A DNA stretch of 64,000 nucleotides from Hygrophila difformis (taxonomy: Eukaryota > Streptophyta > Magnoliopsida > Lamiales > Acanthaceae). Position 1 is the first letter of the stretch. Every line of letters starts with the position of its first letter. Of this stretch, positions 49,625 to 59,555 are shown piece by piece. The stretch covers positions 36,922,487 through 36,986,486 of the forward strand of contig JAOANR010000015.1 in the NCBI GenBank assembly GCA_030278955.1, given 5' to 3'. The notes under the pieces were generated by a model, which was not told where the DNA came from, searched no databases, and saw only the letters and a list, made by a program, of their open reading frames with translations. Made by a program: the position numbers and the translations under genes.

Positions 49625-49939
49625 TTAATGTTGATTTCTGATATGATTAATGAATTCTGTTTTAGAAGTGTTTAACTCCTCTATTTTTGTTTTGAGGTCT
49701 GTTGATTGGTAACTTATAACTTCTTCATATATATGAACTGAATTTAGAATAGTTTTTATTTCTTCATCACGGTTTAACACATATATGAGTTCATGTGCTT
49801 CTTCTTCTTCGTCTTCTTTAGATTCTGTTAACCTTATAATTGTTTCTTTAAGGTCTTTTATTTCTTTTTCTATTTTCCACATGATTTCTCCAAGTTTTCC
49901 ACATTCAGGACAAATATCAAAAGGTATTTGTACTTCCAC
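49625..49939 (-). CDS. Leader-region ORF with C-x2-C motif and coiled coil
   Basis: The open frame begins without an ATG; the first is at 49882 (residue 20). It may therefore be the displaced continuation of the 140-codon ORF, which ends 8 bp upstream in another frame, or start at a non-AUG codon. It encodes DICPECGK, then a long charged helix (KEIKDLKETIIRLTESKEDE). No function known; the lone C-x2-C followed by a coil recurs in other ORFs of this virus. Confidence 0.45.
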   Translation of the reverse strand: MEVQIPFDICPECGKLGEIMWKIEKEIKDLKETIIRLTESKEDEEEEAHELIYVLNRDEEIKTILNSVHIYEEVISYQSTDLKTKIEELNTSKTEFINHIRNQH

Positions 49940-49946
49940 TTTTAAA

Positions 49947-50369
49947 TCAGTTATTTCTTGCTAAACGTTCTTCTTGTAATTTTTTCCACATTTTTTCTTC
50001 ATATTCACATGCTATAAAATAGTTTTCACATCTTTTTATATGGTTATCCTGTAATTTTTCAAAAACATTATAGATTTTAGTATGCTTTTGATAACTGTTT
50101 TCTAGAATTTCTATTTCATTTTTTAGAAATTCAGCCTCCTTAGTCACTTTCCATTTTATAATATTTTCAAACAATCTTTGTTTTCTGCAAATCATGTCTA
50201 TTTGATTTCGTTTATTCATCAGTCTAATAAGCCAAATTTCACATTCTTGGCATAGAAAGTGTGTTTTCGGGTAAGGTACAATAACAAACCTTGTTTCTGT
50301 GTTTTCAAAAGTTTCTGCTTTAAACAAATCTGTTTTAGAGTTTTCAGCAGTTTTAGTCATATTCTCCAT
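49947..50369 (-). CDS. Leader-region ORF, 140 codons, C-x2-C plus helical protein
   Basis: ATG start at 50369. It carries KTHFLCQECEIWL around residues 35-47 and then an almost entirely helical, Lys/Glu/Asn-rich body. KTH..C..CE also occurs in the 488-codon viroplasmin-like ORF (KTHIVFCDHCE). The ORF lies about 670 bases downstream of the poly(A) signal, in the pregenomic RNA leader. Genes in this position are unusual for caulimovirids, whose leaders usually have only tiny ORFs. No homologue recognised. Confidence 0.55.
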   Translation of the reverse strand: MENMTKTAENSKTDLFKAETFENTETRFVIVPYPKTHFLCQECEIWLIRLMNKRNQIDMICRKQRLFENIIKWKVTKEAEFLKNEIEILENSYQKHTKIYNVFEKLQDNHIKRCENYFIACEYEEKMWKKLQEERLARNN

Positions 50370-51031
50370 TTGTTTTGATAAAAGATATTAGTTATTTCAG
50401 ATAAAAGTTTTAAAAACACTGGTTTTTGTGCGCGAAAAACTTATATGTCGAGATGTCTTACTAGGTACTTGCCATCTCCTATTATTCTCTTGGTCGTGTT
50501 AAATCTCTGATTATGTGTTATGGGTCCGATTGTCCTTTGTTATGGAAATATTATCATAAACATTAAGTCCGCAATCCTCTTATTACCGTCACTGATGAGA
50601 TATTTTTCTGGGCCTGTTTTGGGTTTCAAATTCAAATTAGCACTATCCAGACCTAGATCTGAAATGTAAGCAGGGGGTCTAAGGGGCAAATCAAAAGGGA
50701 CAACAGTAACAAAACACCATTATGTTTAACAAACATCCCTGAATTGTGGTTCCCCTAACGAGTCTTTCTTACAGCTTTTATGGCATAAAGCCTTTTAAAT
50801 TTTTATCTTACTCCCCTAATGGCATATCTCATCAATTAAGTTTTAAAAGGTCACATATTCATGTTTATAACATTATTATCCATACATAGAACAATCATAC
50901 CATAACATAAATCATAAACTAACCCATACCTTGAGAGAGGAGAGGCTTTCCCGTTCAGACGGGCCCCTGTATTTCAGAAAGTAAAGAAAAGAGGAAGCAA
51001 TCCACACCGGGTCTTTCTTTACAAACTGAAA

Positions 51032-51037
51032 TTTTAT
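51032..51037 (-). terminator. Viral poly(A) signal AATAAA
   Basis: AATAAA on the minus strand, about 110 bases downstream of the expected transcription start. Caulimovirids place the signal shortly after the start site so that terminally redundant pregenomic RNA is made by read-through on the first pass. Confidence 0.7.
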
Positions 51038-51169
51038 TACTGAAAGGGTTGGGAATACAAGAGGAGAGAGAAAGAGCTTTCGAGAGTAGCAAGAGTGCAG
51101 TCTCAAAAACCTTAGAGAGCTAGAGAGCTAAGAAGTAAGTGTGTGTGTTACAAGTGAAGACCATCCCTC

Positions 51170-51177
51170 TATTTATA
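51170..51177 (-). promoter_or_regulatory. TATA box of viral pregenomic promoter
   Basis: TATAAATA on the minus strand in the context CATCTATAAATAGAGGGATG, 339 bp downstream of the viroplasmin ORF stop and upstream of the poly(A) signal: the 35S-type promoter position. Upstream are two near-identical 18-mers, GATTCCTTYTTTCACATG on the plus strand (51377-51394 and 51455-51472), possible enhancer repeats. Confidence 0.75.
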
Positions 51178-51515
51178 GATGGGAATGTCATCTAAGTAAT
51201 CCACAACAACCAATAAAAACGTGCCAAGTGGCAAAGTTATCCGATAAGGTTCGGATGAAAAATCAAACAACTAGTACAATAATGCAACAATATAATAATG
51301 AGGGGCCTAGTGCCCATTAACGTGGTTTTCCAAGAGTCACATGGCTCTTGTCTGTCTTTTGGTTTTATCCGCCTCGGATTCCTTCTTTCACATGGTTAGT
51401 GGTGCTTTTGGCTCCACTAGCATTTTGTTTTCTTCTTGACTTTTTTCTTTTCAAGATTCCTTCCTTCACATGCTAGTATTTATTGTGAATTCCAGCTCAT
51501 TTCTGCGTGGCTCCC

Positions 51516-52961
51516 TTAGTACTCTTCATCATTGTGGGGTCCGCCACTTTCTTTTTTCTGATTTTTTATGATTTTATTGGCCTGGAATTTTTCTTCATTT
51601 TTCTTTAGTGCTACCAGTGCACTAAACCTTCCATTTTTTCTGGTTGCCATTGCTTCAGCAAAAGTAGGCTTTAATTCCATTTCAAGCTTATGAAGAATTT
51701 CTTCTTCACTGAGGTTCTCAAATTTTCCAGTCTGTACTGGACTCATAGTTTTTGGCAAACTACCAGCCATAACCGGAATTAATGTGCTTTTACCATCTAC
51801 CGGACTAGATGGGCTTAGTTCAACATTTTGGTCCTCAAAGACCTCAGGGTTGGAACTTCCCTGGTTTGGTTCAAAATTATCTGAACTTATGCTTTTTAGC
51901 AAAGCATCAGCTATCAACGGACTTGATTCGTCTTTACCGTCTGCCGTTTGAGACGGACTAGATTCAAACTTTTGATCCTTAAAGATCTCAGGAGTTGAAT
52001 TTTCCTGGTTTTGCTGCATCCAGGCTTTTGCCAATTCTACTGCAGTAATAGAACTGGTGGGTTTGGGTTCTGGACCATAGACTGGTTTTTCTTCTGGCTT
52101 TGGTGTTTTTAGTGTGAGGGACACAATTTTTGAGGTTAATTTCTCATTTTGGTTTTGAAGGATTTCAAGTTTCTTGGTGAGGGTTTCAATCTGGGCCTCT
52201 GCTTCAAGGGTTTTCATTTTTTGGTTTTCAAAATTCTGTAACCATTCGGCCTTTTGGGCTTCATATTTACAGACTTCCTTGGCCATTTTTTCACAATGGT
52301 CACAAAACACAATGTGGGTTTTAGAAGAATGTCCAATTGAATATTGGACTGGGCCTGTAGGATTTTGGGTTTTTGGCCTCAAACCATCAACAATGTTTTT
52401 CAAACTTGGGCTTACAAAGAAATCTGGGCCCATTGTGGTTTTTGCAAATTGAATTGCAGACATTATGTCATAAAATCCTTTATGAAGAGGTTTTTCATTA
52501 TCTTCATTAAGAGGTAAAATATCATTTTTATCATAAATTCCTTTTTTATAACCTTCATAGATTACATAATATAAAAATGGTTTTATGTTATTGAATTTCT
52601 GGAAATACATGCTTAAAGCAGAGAGACAAGTAACAATATACCTGCTGTTGTTTTTGTCAAATGATGCTCTACAGATGTTATCACAAAGGCAGATCTGTTC
52701 CTCTGTGTAGTTTAACCCTGTGATAGGCCTGTACTTCATGTTATCAAATAAGATTAATTCTACATTATTGCCTGTTTCTGCTCTTTTGCCAAAGCAGATT
52801 TTCACTCCTTTTTCTGGGAGTTTATCTTTTTTCTTCCCTTCTGGGATGCTGGTTTTAGAAGGGATTGTGTAATATCCCTCTGGGGTTTTCACCATCCCTG
52901 TGGTTTTTACTCCATTTTCATTGCTGATTTTCAAAGAGTTTTTCTGGGAGTTTTCTGCCAT
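51516..52961 (-). CDS. Viroplasmin/translation transactivator-like protein
   Basis: The open frame reaches 52982, but its first ATG is at 52961, 17 bases after the polyprotein stop, so I start there (481 codons). A segment about 130-175 residues in (FLYYVIYEGYKKGIYDKND, then HKGFYDIMSAIQFAK) resembles the viroplasmin/RNase H1 N-terminal fold (Y-V-V-x-x-G-x-x-x-G-I-Y) found in CaMV P6. Then come KTHIVFCDHCE, a coiled coil (about 235-290) and Pro/Ser-rich repeats with two copies of an S(S/P)PSxxxDGK segment. Its place after RNase H and before the promoter is that of caulimovirus gene VI, whose product builds inclusion bodies and promotes polycistronic translation. Confidence 0.65.
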   Translation of the reverse strand: MAENSQKNSLKISNENGVKTTGMVKTPEGYYTIPSKTSIPEGKKKDKLPEKGVKICFGKRAETGNNVELILFDNMKYRPITGLNYTEEQICLCDNICRASFDKNNSRYIVTCLSALSMYFQKFNNIKPFLYYVIYEGYKKGIYDKNDILPLNEDNEKPLHKGFYDIMSAIQFAKTTMGPDFFVSPSLKNIVDGLRPKTQNPTGPVQYSIGHSSKTHIVFCDHCEKMAKEVCKYEAQKAEWLQNFENQKMKTLEAEAQIETLTKKLEILQNQNEKLTSKIVSLTLKTPKPEEKPVYGPEPKPTSSITAVELAKAWMQQNQENSTPEIFKDQKFESSPSQTADGKDESSPLIADALLKSISSDNFEPNQGSSNPEVFEDQNVELSPSSPVDGKSTLIPVMAGSLPKTMSPVQTGKFENLSEEEILHKLEMELKPTFAEAMATRKNGRFSALVALKKNEEKFQANKIIKNQKKESGGPHNDEEY

Positions 52962-52978
52962 TCCTGTAACAATATTAT

Positions 52979-55900
52979 TCAATTCTCAATATTCCAATCC
53001 TCCCTGTAAAATTGATCCCATTTTAGTTTAAATTTTTCCTCATCATTTTCATCATAATTATCAATTGATTCGTTTTTAAATTCAGTGTCATATAATGGTT
53101 TTTCCCTTTCTTTAATCAGAATTCTAGATAGTATATCAGCAATTTTATTATCTTCTCCTTTAATATGTTCAAATTTTATTTTGTAGCCCTTCTGACTAAT
53201 AACATCTGTAAAATTCAACCACCTTCTCCTAGACATTGATCTTTTTTCTTGGAGTTGGCTATGAAATTTTACTATGGCTTCACAATCAGTTCTTACTGTG
53301 AATCCTGGTTTTCCTGTTAAAAACAGTTCAAATTTATCAAGTGCGTATTTTATTGCTAAAAGTTCTGCATCAATCGAGGAAAGGTTCCCCTTTTCTCTGT
53401 ATTTTCCTGATGCATATTGGCAAATTTCTTCTTTACTTTTAGGTGAGTAGACATCCTTTTTTTGCAAAAGGATAGCTCCCCATCCTTCATGTGATCCATC
53501 AGTTTGCACAATAAGATAATCACTATCTTCTGGCAATACCAATTCTGGAAGTGTTTTCAATGCTTCTTTAATTTTTTGTACATTTTTTATATCTTCTTGG
53601 TTAAAATACCTTTGACCGTTTTTTCCCAGTTTGTTATATAATGATCCTGTTAATGAGGATAAGTTTTTAATGTATGGTCTAGCATAATTAACCAATCCCA
53701 AAAATTGTTGTAATAGTTTTGTATCTTCCATTTTATCAGGGAATTCAATAGCCTTTTTAGCAATATGATCTTGGAGTTTTATTTTTCCTTTTCCAATTTC
53801 TGCCCCAAGGAATGCTATTTTAGTTTTATTAATTTCCATCTTTTTCTTTGAGATGATTATTCCATGTTTTTCAAATAGCCTAAACACTGTATCAAGATGA
53901 CTCATATGTTCAGTACTATTTTTTGAAAATACTAGAATATCATCAATGTATACCAAAACAAATTTTTGGTATGGTTTGAAAATTTTATCCATTTTTTGTT
54001 GAAATATAGCTGGTGCATTTTTTAGTCCAAATGGCATTACTAACCATTCAAATAAACCTTCTGGACATGTGAATGCAGTCCATTCAACTGACTCAGGATG
54101 CATTTTTACTTGCCAAAATCCTGACTTACAGTCAAATTTGCTATACACTTTTGAGTCTTGAATTCTATTTATTAAGACTGTTTTATCTGGTATATTGTAA
54201 GCAAAATCTTTTGTATTATCATTAAGTCTTTTATAATTAATGACCATTCTTGATTTTCCTCTTACAATTTCAGAATGTTTTCTTACAATAAAAGCTGCAG
54301 ACCTATGTCTGGAGTTTGATTCTCTAATTACTTTTAAAGCTTTTAATTCATCAATATGCATTTTGAAATCTGTTATATCCAGATTTGTAGGATTAATTTC
54401 TGCAGTTGAGATTCTTAATTCTGGATTTATTATTTCAAGCTTACATATTGTTCCATCTTTTTCCCAATATTTCTGGATGTTATCTCCAATAATTTGGGAT
54501 TTTTCTAACCTCTCAATCCATTTTGTTATGGTTTCTTCAGGCTTAAATCTAGTTATACTTATTAATTCTTTCAGTTTTGGAGTTTCAGGAATGTATTCTT
54601 CTTCAAACTCTGTAATTTGTATGTTTTCTTTACAAGCTTGTTTACATGCTCCTTTTATTTTGCATTTACAATTTTCAATATCCTTGTCTTTTAAAAGTTT
54701 TTTATTTTTTGTTTTTGTATTAGTAGGGGCTCCACCACGCTTCTCTCGCAACTCTGATGTTGTTAAAAGCTTGGTTCCCGCATTACTAATACTAGGGGCA
54801 AACATTGCCAAAGTCGCTTTTTCAACAATTTGGATATAATCTTTTGTAATAAATAATCCTCCATTATTTTGTAAGAAGAATTGTAATCCTAAGATTACAT
54901 CTGCATTTATTACTAAGTCTTTTATATATGAATTATCTGGAACTCCATAGGGTTCTGATATTCCAGAATTGGTTTCAAAGAATATTTGTCCACCTGAAAT
55001 AGGTTGTTTTGTTGTATATGATATTCTTCCATCCATTAATTCTGATTTAATGGGTTTTGCTAAGTTTTTCTGTAGATGTTCTGGGATAAGTTTCTCATTT
55101 ATTATTATTCTTGTACATCCTGTATCGATTATTGCATTAGTACGGAATACCAATTCCCTTAATTTAAAGATTATTGGTACCCTTAGTGTAGTTAATGATG
55201 AAGGATCGTGGCACACAGGTATGTACTCAGGGTTTTGTGCTAACATGTACTCCGTACTAGGATTTTGTTTATCATTAGATTCTTCTTCAGGAACTTCTTT
55301 TCCTTTATTTTCCGTATTTTTAGGACTTAACATATTATATTCTTCTAAGATTTCTTCTATGTTTTCAATTCTGGTTTTTAATTCCTTAGGATTCATTATA
55401 TCTTGTAAATCAAAAAGTTTTCTTTCTATTATATCTATTCTTTTTGTGATGAATGTATAATTATCATCAATTTTTGTTATTGGCATTTCTTCGGGGAATT
55501 TAATTTTATAATATTTTGACAAGCATATTTGGCATATTTCTACATGACATATTGTACATTTAGCTCTAAGTTTTCTTGATGGGTAATAAGAGCATTTTAT
55601 ACAAGGTGTAGAATCAGTGCCTACTCTGAAAAGCCAATTATGGTTTTCGCATTCATTAATTTCTCTCATCATATACTCAGTTTCATATGGCATCATATAC
55701 TCTTTATATGTGATACCATTATATGAGTTTTCATTTGCAAGCATATTAATCAATTCATAGGGATCATCATCCCCTTGTTCTTCTATAACATTTTCTTCCA
55801 CTGTTACTATGCTATATATTGTTTCAGTCTCAGAAACATCTGAGTCTACATCCAATATATCTTGTTGTATACATTCTGTAAGAATTGCTTCTCTTGAATG

Positions 55901-56266
55901 TTGGTTTTTTCTTTTAGGACATGCTGTTGCCAAATGGCTTTCATCACCACATGTGAAACAAGCAAGTTTCTTTGTATAATTTCTACTAGGATTATATTTT
56001 CTGACGTGATGTTTTTGTTTCAAGAAAGGTTTTCTGCTATTTGATTGTTTTATAAAATACTTCTTTCTTGTTACGAATTTGGGTTTTTTCCTTAATGGTT
56101 CCGGCCTACCATATCGTTGGGGAGTGTATATCCTTTTACAGAATGAATAATCAGTTTTCTTAAGTTGTTTTTGTGCAATTATATTTGTACACTTATCTTT
56201 TAGTATTTTTACCACATGAACGGCCCTCATACTAATAGTATATTGTTGAGGATTCTTTTCAACCAT
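52979..56266 (-). CDS. Viral polyprotein: zinc knuckle, Cys-rich motif, protease, RT, RNase H
   Basis: Intact 1095-codon ORF. Zinc knuckle CFTCGDESHLATAC (103-116) normally ends the coat protein. A second motif C-x2-C-x11-C-x2-C-x4-C-x2-C (222-248) is the pattern described as badnavirus-specific. Aspartic protease has DTGCT at 381. RT has FDCKSGFWQVKM and catalytic YIDD (773-776). RNase H acidic residues are D922, E968, D994 and D1045. An extra Cys cluster is at 533-545. It replicates the genome by reverse transcription of pregenomic RNA. The ATG may be secondary: an in-frame TGA (56275-56273) lies nine bases upstream and coat-like sequence continues above it. Confidence 0.93.
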   Translation of the reverse strand: MVEKNPQQYTISMRAVHVVKILKDKCTNIIAQKQLKKTDYSFCKRIYTPQRYGRPEPLRKKPKFVTRKKYFIKQSNSRKPFLKQKHHVRKYNPSRNYTKKLACFTCGDESHLATACPKRKNQHSREAILTECIQQDILDVDSDVSETETIYSIVTVEENVIEEQGDDDPYELINMLANENSYNGITYKEYMMPYETEYMMREINECENHNWLFRVGTDSTPCIKCSYYPSRKLRAKCTICHVEICQICLSKYYKIKFPEEMPITKIDDNYTFITKRIDIIERKLFDLQDIMNPKELKTRIENIEEILEEYNMLSPKNTENKGKEVPEEESNDKQNPSTEYMLAQNPEYIPVCHDPSSLTTLRVPIIFKLRELVFRTNAIIDTGCTRIIINEKLIPEHLQKNLAKPIKSELMDGRISYTTKQPISGGQIFFETNSGISEPYGVPDNSYIKDLVINADVILGLQFFLQNNGGLFITKDYIQIVEKATLAMFAPSISNAGTKLLTTSELREKRGGAPTNTKTKNKKLLKDKDIENCKCKIKGACKQACKENIQITEFEEEYIPETPKLKELISITRFKPEETITKWIERLEKSQIIGDNIQKYWEKDGTICKLEIINPELRISTAEINPTNLDITDFKMHIDELKALKVIRESNSRHRSAAFIVRKHSEIVRGKSRMVINYKRLNDNTKDFAYNIPDKTVLINRIQDSKVYSKFDCKSGFWQVKMHPESVEWTAFTCPEGLFEWLVMPFGLKNAPAIFQQKMDKIFKPYQKFVLVYIDDILVFSKNSTEHMSHLDTVFRLFEKHGIIISKKKMEINKTKIAFLGAEIGKGKIKLQDHIAKKAIEFPDKMEDTKLLQQFLGLVNYARPYIKNLSSLTGSLYNKLGKNGQRYFNQEDIKNVQKIKEALKTLPELVLPEDSDYLIVQTDGSHEGWGAILLQKKDVYSPKSKEEICQYASGKYREKGNLSSIDAELLAIKYALDKFELFLTGKPGFTVRTDCEAIVKFHSQLQEKRSMSRRRWLNFTDVISQKGYKIKFEHIKGEDNKIADILSRILIKEREKPLYDTEFKNESIDNYDENDEEKFKLKWDQFYREDWNIEN

Positions 56267-56385
56267 TTTATTTCATGTATCTTGGATTTCTTGACCAATT
56301 GGTCTTGGTATTTTCATAAATAATTTTTCACCTAACTCTTGGTTAAAAGCACCTCCTGCTAGGCCTGTATAGTAGACATATTCAT

Positions 56386-57720
56386 CTAGACATATTCATT
56401 TAAGAAGTCTACTGTTCCATATAAGTCATCTAGATGCATCTGGTCTAGATGGATTAAGGCATCCATTTGTGTTGTTATATGTCCTGAATTACCATCTTCA
56501 CCCGTTATTAGACTTGATATTTTATTTACAAAGTTATAAGGATTTGGTCCTCTTTCTATTAAGTCTTGATAATCTATTGGATAGTCTCTTTTAAATACTT
56601 CCCACATTGACTGTGCGAATTCTCCTAAATAGGTTTCAAGATATCCATACATTGATTCAGCTGTATCATTATAATCATTTTTGTTTTTGATGTAATCAGC
56701 TACAACTATGTTTTTCCATTTTGCAATTACTGAGCCCCATTCTTGAGGGCTTACATTTGTTACTTCTAATATTGCTGGGTTATGATAATATCCTCTTTCT
56801 AAAGGTTGCCTAATTCCTCTAGGTTTTGTTATCATCCCAGGTTGTGTTTTTCCATAAGGATATTCTGGATGAACATGTGTGATTGAGTGTCTAGAATTGT
56901 TTCCAGTATAATTAGTTCCAGGTCTCCACTCAGTACCTCTTTGGTATGGGGCAAAGGGAGTTCCAGGGACTCTTGTTATACTGTCTCCTGTATTTTTCAT
57001 GACAACATCTTTGTTCATGAATTCCTTAGCTGTTTTATTTGTTTTTTCAGAATGTAAGGAGATATGGTCTCCCATATATTGTTCCATTAATATATTATCA
57101 GAACTTTGTCCTACTTCTGGTGAGTTTTCCTTTAAGAACAAGTGAGCTTCTATATCTGCTTGTTGTTCTTCTTTTATTTGTATTTTTTGTAATCTTTTCT
57201 GTACTTCTTTCTCAATAATATCTTCTAAATTATTCTTCCATTCTTTATTTTTTCTTTTCATTTTATCCTTTAGTTCTTGTTTTTGTTCATTTAGTTTTGA
57301 TATTTCTCTTATCATTTCTTCATAATTTTCTATCCAATTCTCAAAATATCCACTATGTTTTGGACATTCTATTAAATGGATCATATGTTTTAACTTATCA
57401 GAATATCTTCTATCAAGATCAATTTTACAACCTTGACAATTATGAGGTAATATTCCTTTGTTTTTGAATTTTTTAGTTAGTGCAGAATGCACATGTTGTG
57501 AGAAAACTCTTTCATACCTGTCATGGTATTCTCTTTTATTTAGAATTTTTCCTTTCTTAAAGTTTTCGAATTTTCTTGTTTTTAAACAAATATGTTGTAT
57601 GTCTTTAGCAATCCTTTCCACCTCATCCTCACTAGGGTGGAAGATTTGTTTTCCTTCATATTTTACATAGTTATCCGTTACTGGTTTTTCCACAATAAAT
57701 CTTTTCATTTGTCTATTCAT
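56386..57720 (-). pseudogene. Viral coat protein, 3' end broken by frameshift
   Basis: The 444-codon ORF overlaps the movement protein stop by 8 bp (ATG at 57720). The N-terminal half has a Cys/His group (NCQGCKIDL...HLIECPKH) and a Lys/Glu-rich coiled coil. The C-terminal half (YYHNPAILEVTNVSPQEWGS onward) resembles the caulimovirid coat core. It stops at 56388 inside a 14-bp tandem duplication (56374-56387 and 56388-56401), before the zinc knuckle, which lies in the next ORF. Coat and polymerase were probably one frame in the parent virus; the duplication shifts the frame and a TGA at 56275-56273 adds a second block. Confidence 0.8.
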
Positions 57721-58678
57721 TTTCCTGACCTTCTTCTTCTGTAAAATCTATTGGTCGTTTTGCAGTTTCATAATCATTAAATCTTACTGACGTTTCTCCT
57801 CTGGAGTTAATGAAGTAATTTACATTTTTTGGAGTTAAATTTTTAACATTTGGTTTTTCAAAGAATTTTGATAGATCCCAATTTTTCCCAGCATTTTCTT
57901 CTGATGATATTTCAGTTGGTCCTATCATTTTTACTCCTTCACTTCCTATGATACTTACCACAGTTTCAATTTTTGTTTTATGCCTGGTTTGGCCATTGTT
58001 TGTGATTCTTCCTAAGAAGCCTACACATACCATTAGGTTGTGACCAGTTTCCATTTCTTCATATCCTACAGTTTGAATTCCTATTTGGATATGCTTCATA
58101 AAATCTGTTATTTGTATCATATAATCTGGTGCCAAATAACATACTCCCACATTAGGGTTCATATCAATTTCCATTAGTCCTATGATAGCTTGGGTTGGAT
58201 TAGTCCACCTTGTATCTAGGACAGTCATTAGGACTTTAGTTCCTAAGTTTTTTCTAGTTAAACCTTTTACTCCTATGGAGATTAATCCCATATGCATGTA
58301 TTTTTGTCCTTGTCTTTGAAGCCTAATTGCTTCATTATTGCTTATTAATTTTATTAATTTTTTGTCATCTTTTAGACAGCTTATTGGTTCCGTATAATGA
58401 TATTTGTAATAACCTGTGTTCCAATTAAGGAATCTTTGGTCATACAATAATCTTGGTTCCAATTGGATTAATGTTCTTTTCTTGAAGTTTTCAAATTCAA
58501 TATCAGGGTCAATTATTTCTTCAATTATTGTTGGCCCTTCTTCAAGTTTGGTTTTTTCTCTAAACATTCTATCTATTAAGGTTTTTTCAAAGTTTGAGCT
58601 TTCAATTCTTTGAGAATTACTTCTTTCTACTAAACTGTTTTTGGATTCATTAGTAAGAGAAAATGATCTCCTACTCAT
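57713..58678 (-). CDS. Viral cell-to-cell movement protein (30K superfamily)
   Basis: The open frame extends upstream to 58714 but begins there with TTG. The first ATG is at 58678 and overlaps the previous stop as ATGA, so I start there (321 codons). The central part (MHMGLISIGVKGLTRKNLG, LDTRW, IGLMEIDMN, GVCYLAPDY) matches the conserved core of caulimovirid movement proteins, including the L-D-T-R and G-L motifs. It acts at plasmodesmata. In badnaviruses this domain is fused to the coat/RT polyprotein; here it is a separate gene, as in caulimoviruses. Confidence 0.85.
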   Translation of the reverse strand: MSRRSFSLTNESKNSLVERSNSQRIESSNFEKTLIDRMFREKTKLEEGPTIIEEIIDPDIEFENFKKRTLIQLEPRLLYDQRFLNWNTGYYKYHYTEPISCLKDDKKLIKLISNNEAIRLQRQGQKYMHMGLISIGVKGLTRKNLGTKVLMTVLDTRWTNPTQAIIGLMEIDMNPNVGVCYLAPDYMIQITDFMKHIQIGIQTVGYEEMETGHNLMVCVGFLGRITNNGQTRHKTKIETVVSIIGSEGVKMIGPTEISSEENAGKNWDLSKFFEKPNVKNLTPKNVNYFINSRGETSVRFNDYETAKRPIDFTEEEGQENE

Positions 58679-59154
58679 TTTTGTAAATATTTTTCGTCTG
58701 GTTTTACAACCCAAAAATTTAGTTTTTCTTGTGGTTTAGTTTTTCTTCTAGCTTCTGCAGGTAATTTTGCAATTTGTTCAGCTAGTTGTTTTATTGTATT
58801 ATCTTCAGGTATTCTAACAGCTTGTATTCTTTCAAGTTTTTCATCTATGCTTTCAATGGCTATTCTTAATGCAGGGTCTTGATATTTTTTCATGTCTTCC
58901 ATATGGACATGTATATCATCAATTTTTTTCTTTAGTATTTCAGTTGTTACAAGCTCTTTTATTTTCTTATCAATTAGACTAATATTTGTGTTATTTGTTC
59001 TATTATGATCTGTTATTTCTCCAATCTTCTTATGAAGATTATTAATATTTAGTTTTACTTCTACTAATTCTTTGTTTAATTCTTTAAATTTATTATTGAT
59101 TTCTTGTTTAAAGTTTTCTATTGTTTCTTTAACTTCTTTCAAGGCTGTTTCCAT
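58675..59154 (-). CDS. Coiled-coil viral protein, 159 codons (virion-associated protein-like)
   Basis: ATG at 59154 overlaps the preceding stop (TAATG) and its own stop overlaps the movement protein start (ATGA). The N-terminal two thirds are heptad-rich (ENFKQEINNKFKELNKELVE). The C-terminus is basic and Pro-rich (KLPAEARRKTKPQEK). This form and place match the small coiled-coil, nucleic-acid-binding proteins of the family (CaMV P3, badnavirus ORF2), but I see no diagnostic motif. Confidence 0.6.
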   Translation of the reverse strand: METALKEVKETIENFKQEINNKFKELNKELVEVKLNINNLHKKIGEITDHNRTNNTNISLIDKKIKELVTTEILKKKIDDIHVHMEDMKKYQDPALRIAIESIDEKLERIQAVRIPEDNTIKQLAEQIAKLPAEARRKTKPQEKLNFWVVKPDEKYLQK

Positions 59155-59555
59155 TATCCTTTAATAATTTTTATGATTTTGTTACACATTTCATTTACAT
59201 TCTCAATATTGTTTTCAACAATGCTTTTAATTTCCTTTATTTCTTTATCAAGTTTTTCAACCTTGTCTTGTAGTTGTTTTAATTCTTCACTATGGTTAAT
59301 GATTTTCCTTGGATTTGGGACATCATTAACTAGTTTAGAACTTTCATATTGAAGTGTTGTTATGGTTTTAGATAAGTTTTTCATTCCACTAGATGATTTA
59401 TCATATTGGGTTGATAAGTACGTTTGGTTTTCTAATATAACTTTAAGATTTGTATTATTTTGTTTTTCTAATAATTCTAACTTATCCAGTTTTGCTTCAA
59501 TTGATTGAAGACTTCTTTGTATATCCATGTTTTTATTTGTTGATATTTTATTCAT
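59154..59555 (-). CDS. Coiled-coil viral protein, 133 codons
   Basis: ATG at 59555, 8 bp inside the preceding ORF. Predominantly helical with two likely coiled coils (SLQSIEAKLDKLELLEKQNN and LKQLQDKVEKLDKEIKEIKS). It occupies the place of badnavirus ORF1 or caulimovirus ORF II. No domain named. Confidence 0.55.
   Translation of the reverse strand: MNKISTNKNMDIQRSLQSIEAKLDKLELLEKQNNTNLKVILENQTYLSTQYDKSSSGMKNLSKTITTLQYESSKLVNDVPNPRKIINHSEELKQLQDKVEKLDKEIKEIKSIVENNIENVNEMCNKIIKIIKG

Noticed and set aside
49939..49947. Programmed frameshift between the 140- and 104-codon viral ORFs
   Set aside because: No slippery heptamer or obvious structure was identified; a mutation or separate start is equally likely.
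54240..55460. Plus-strand ORFs of 199 and 163 codons
   Set aside because: Antisense shadows of the viral polyprotein.
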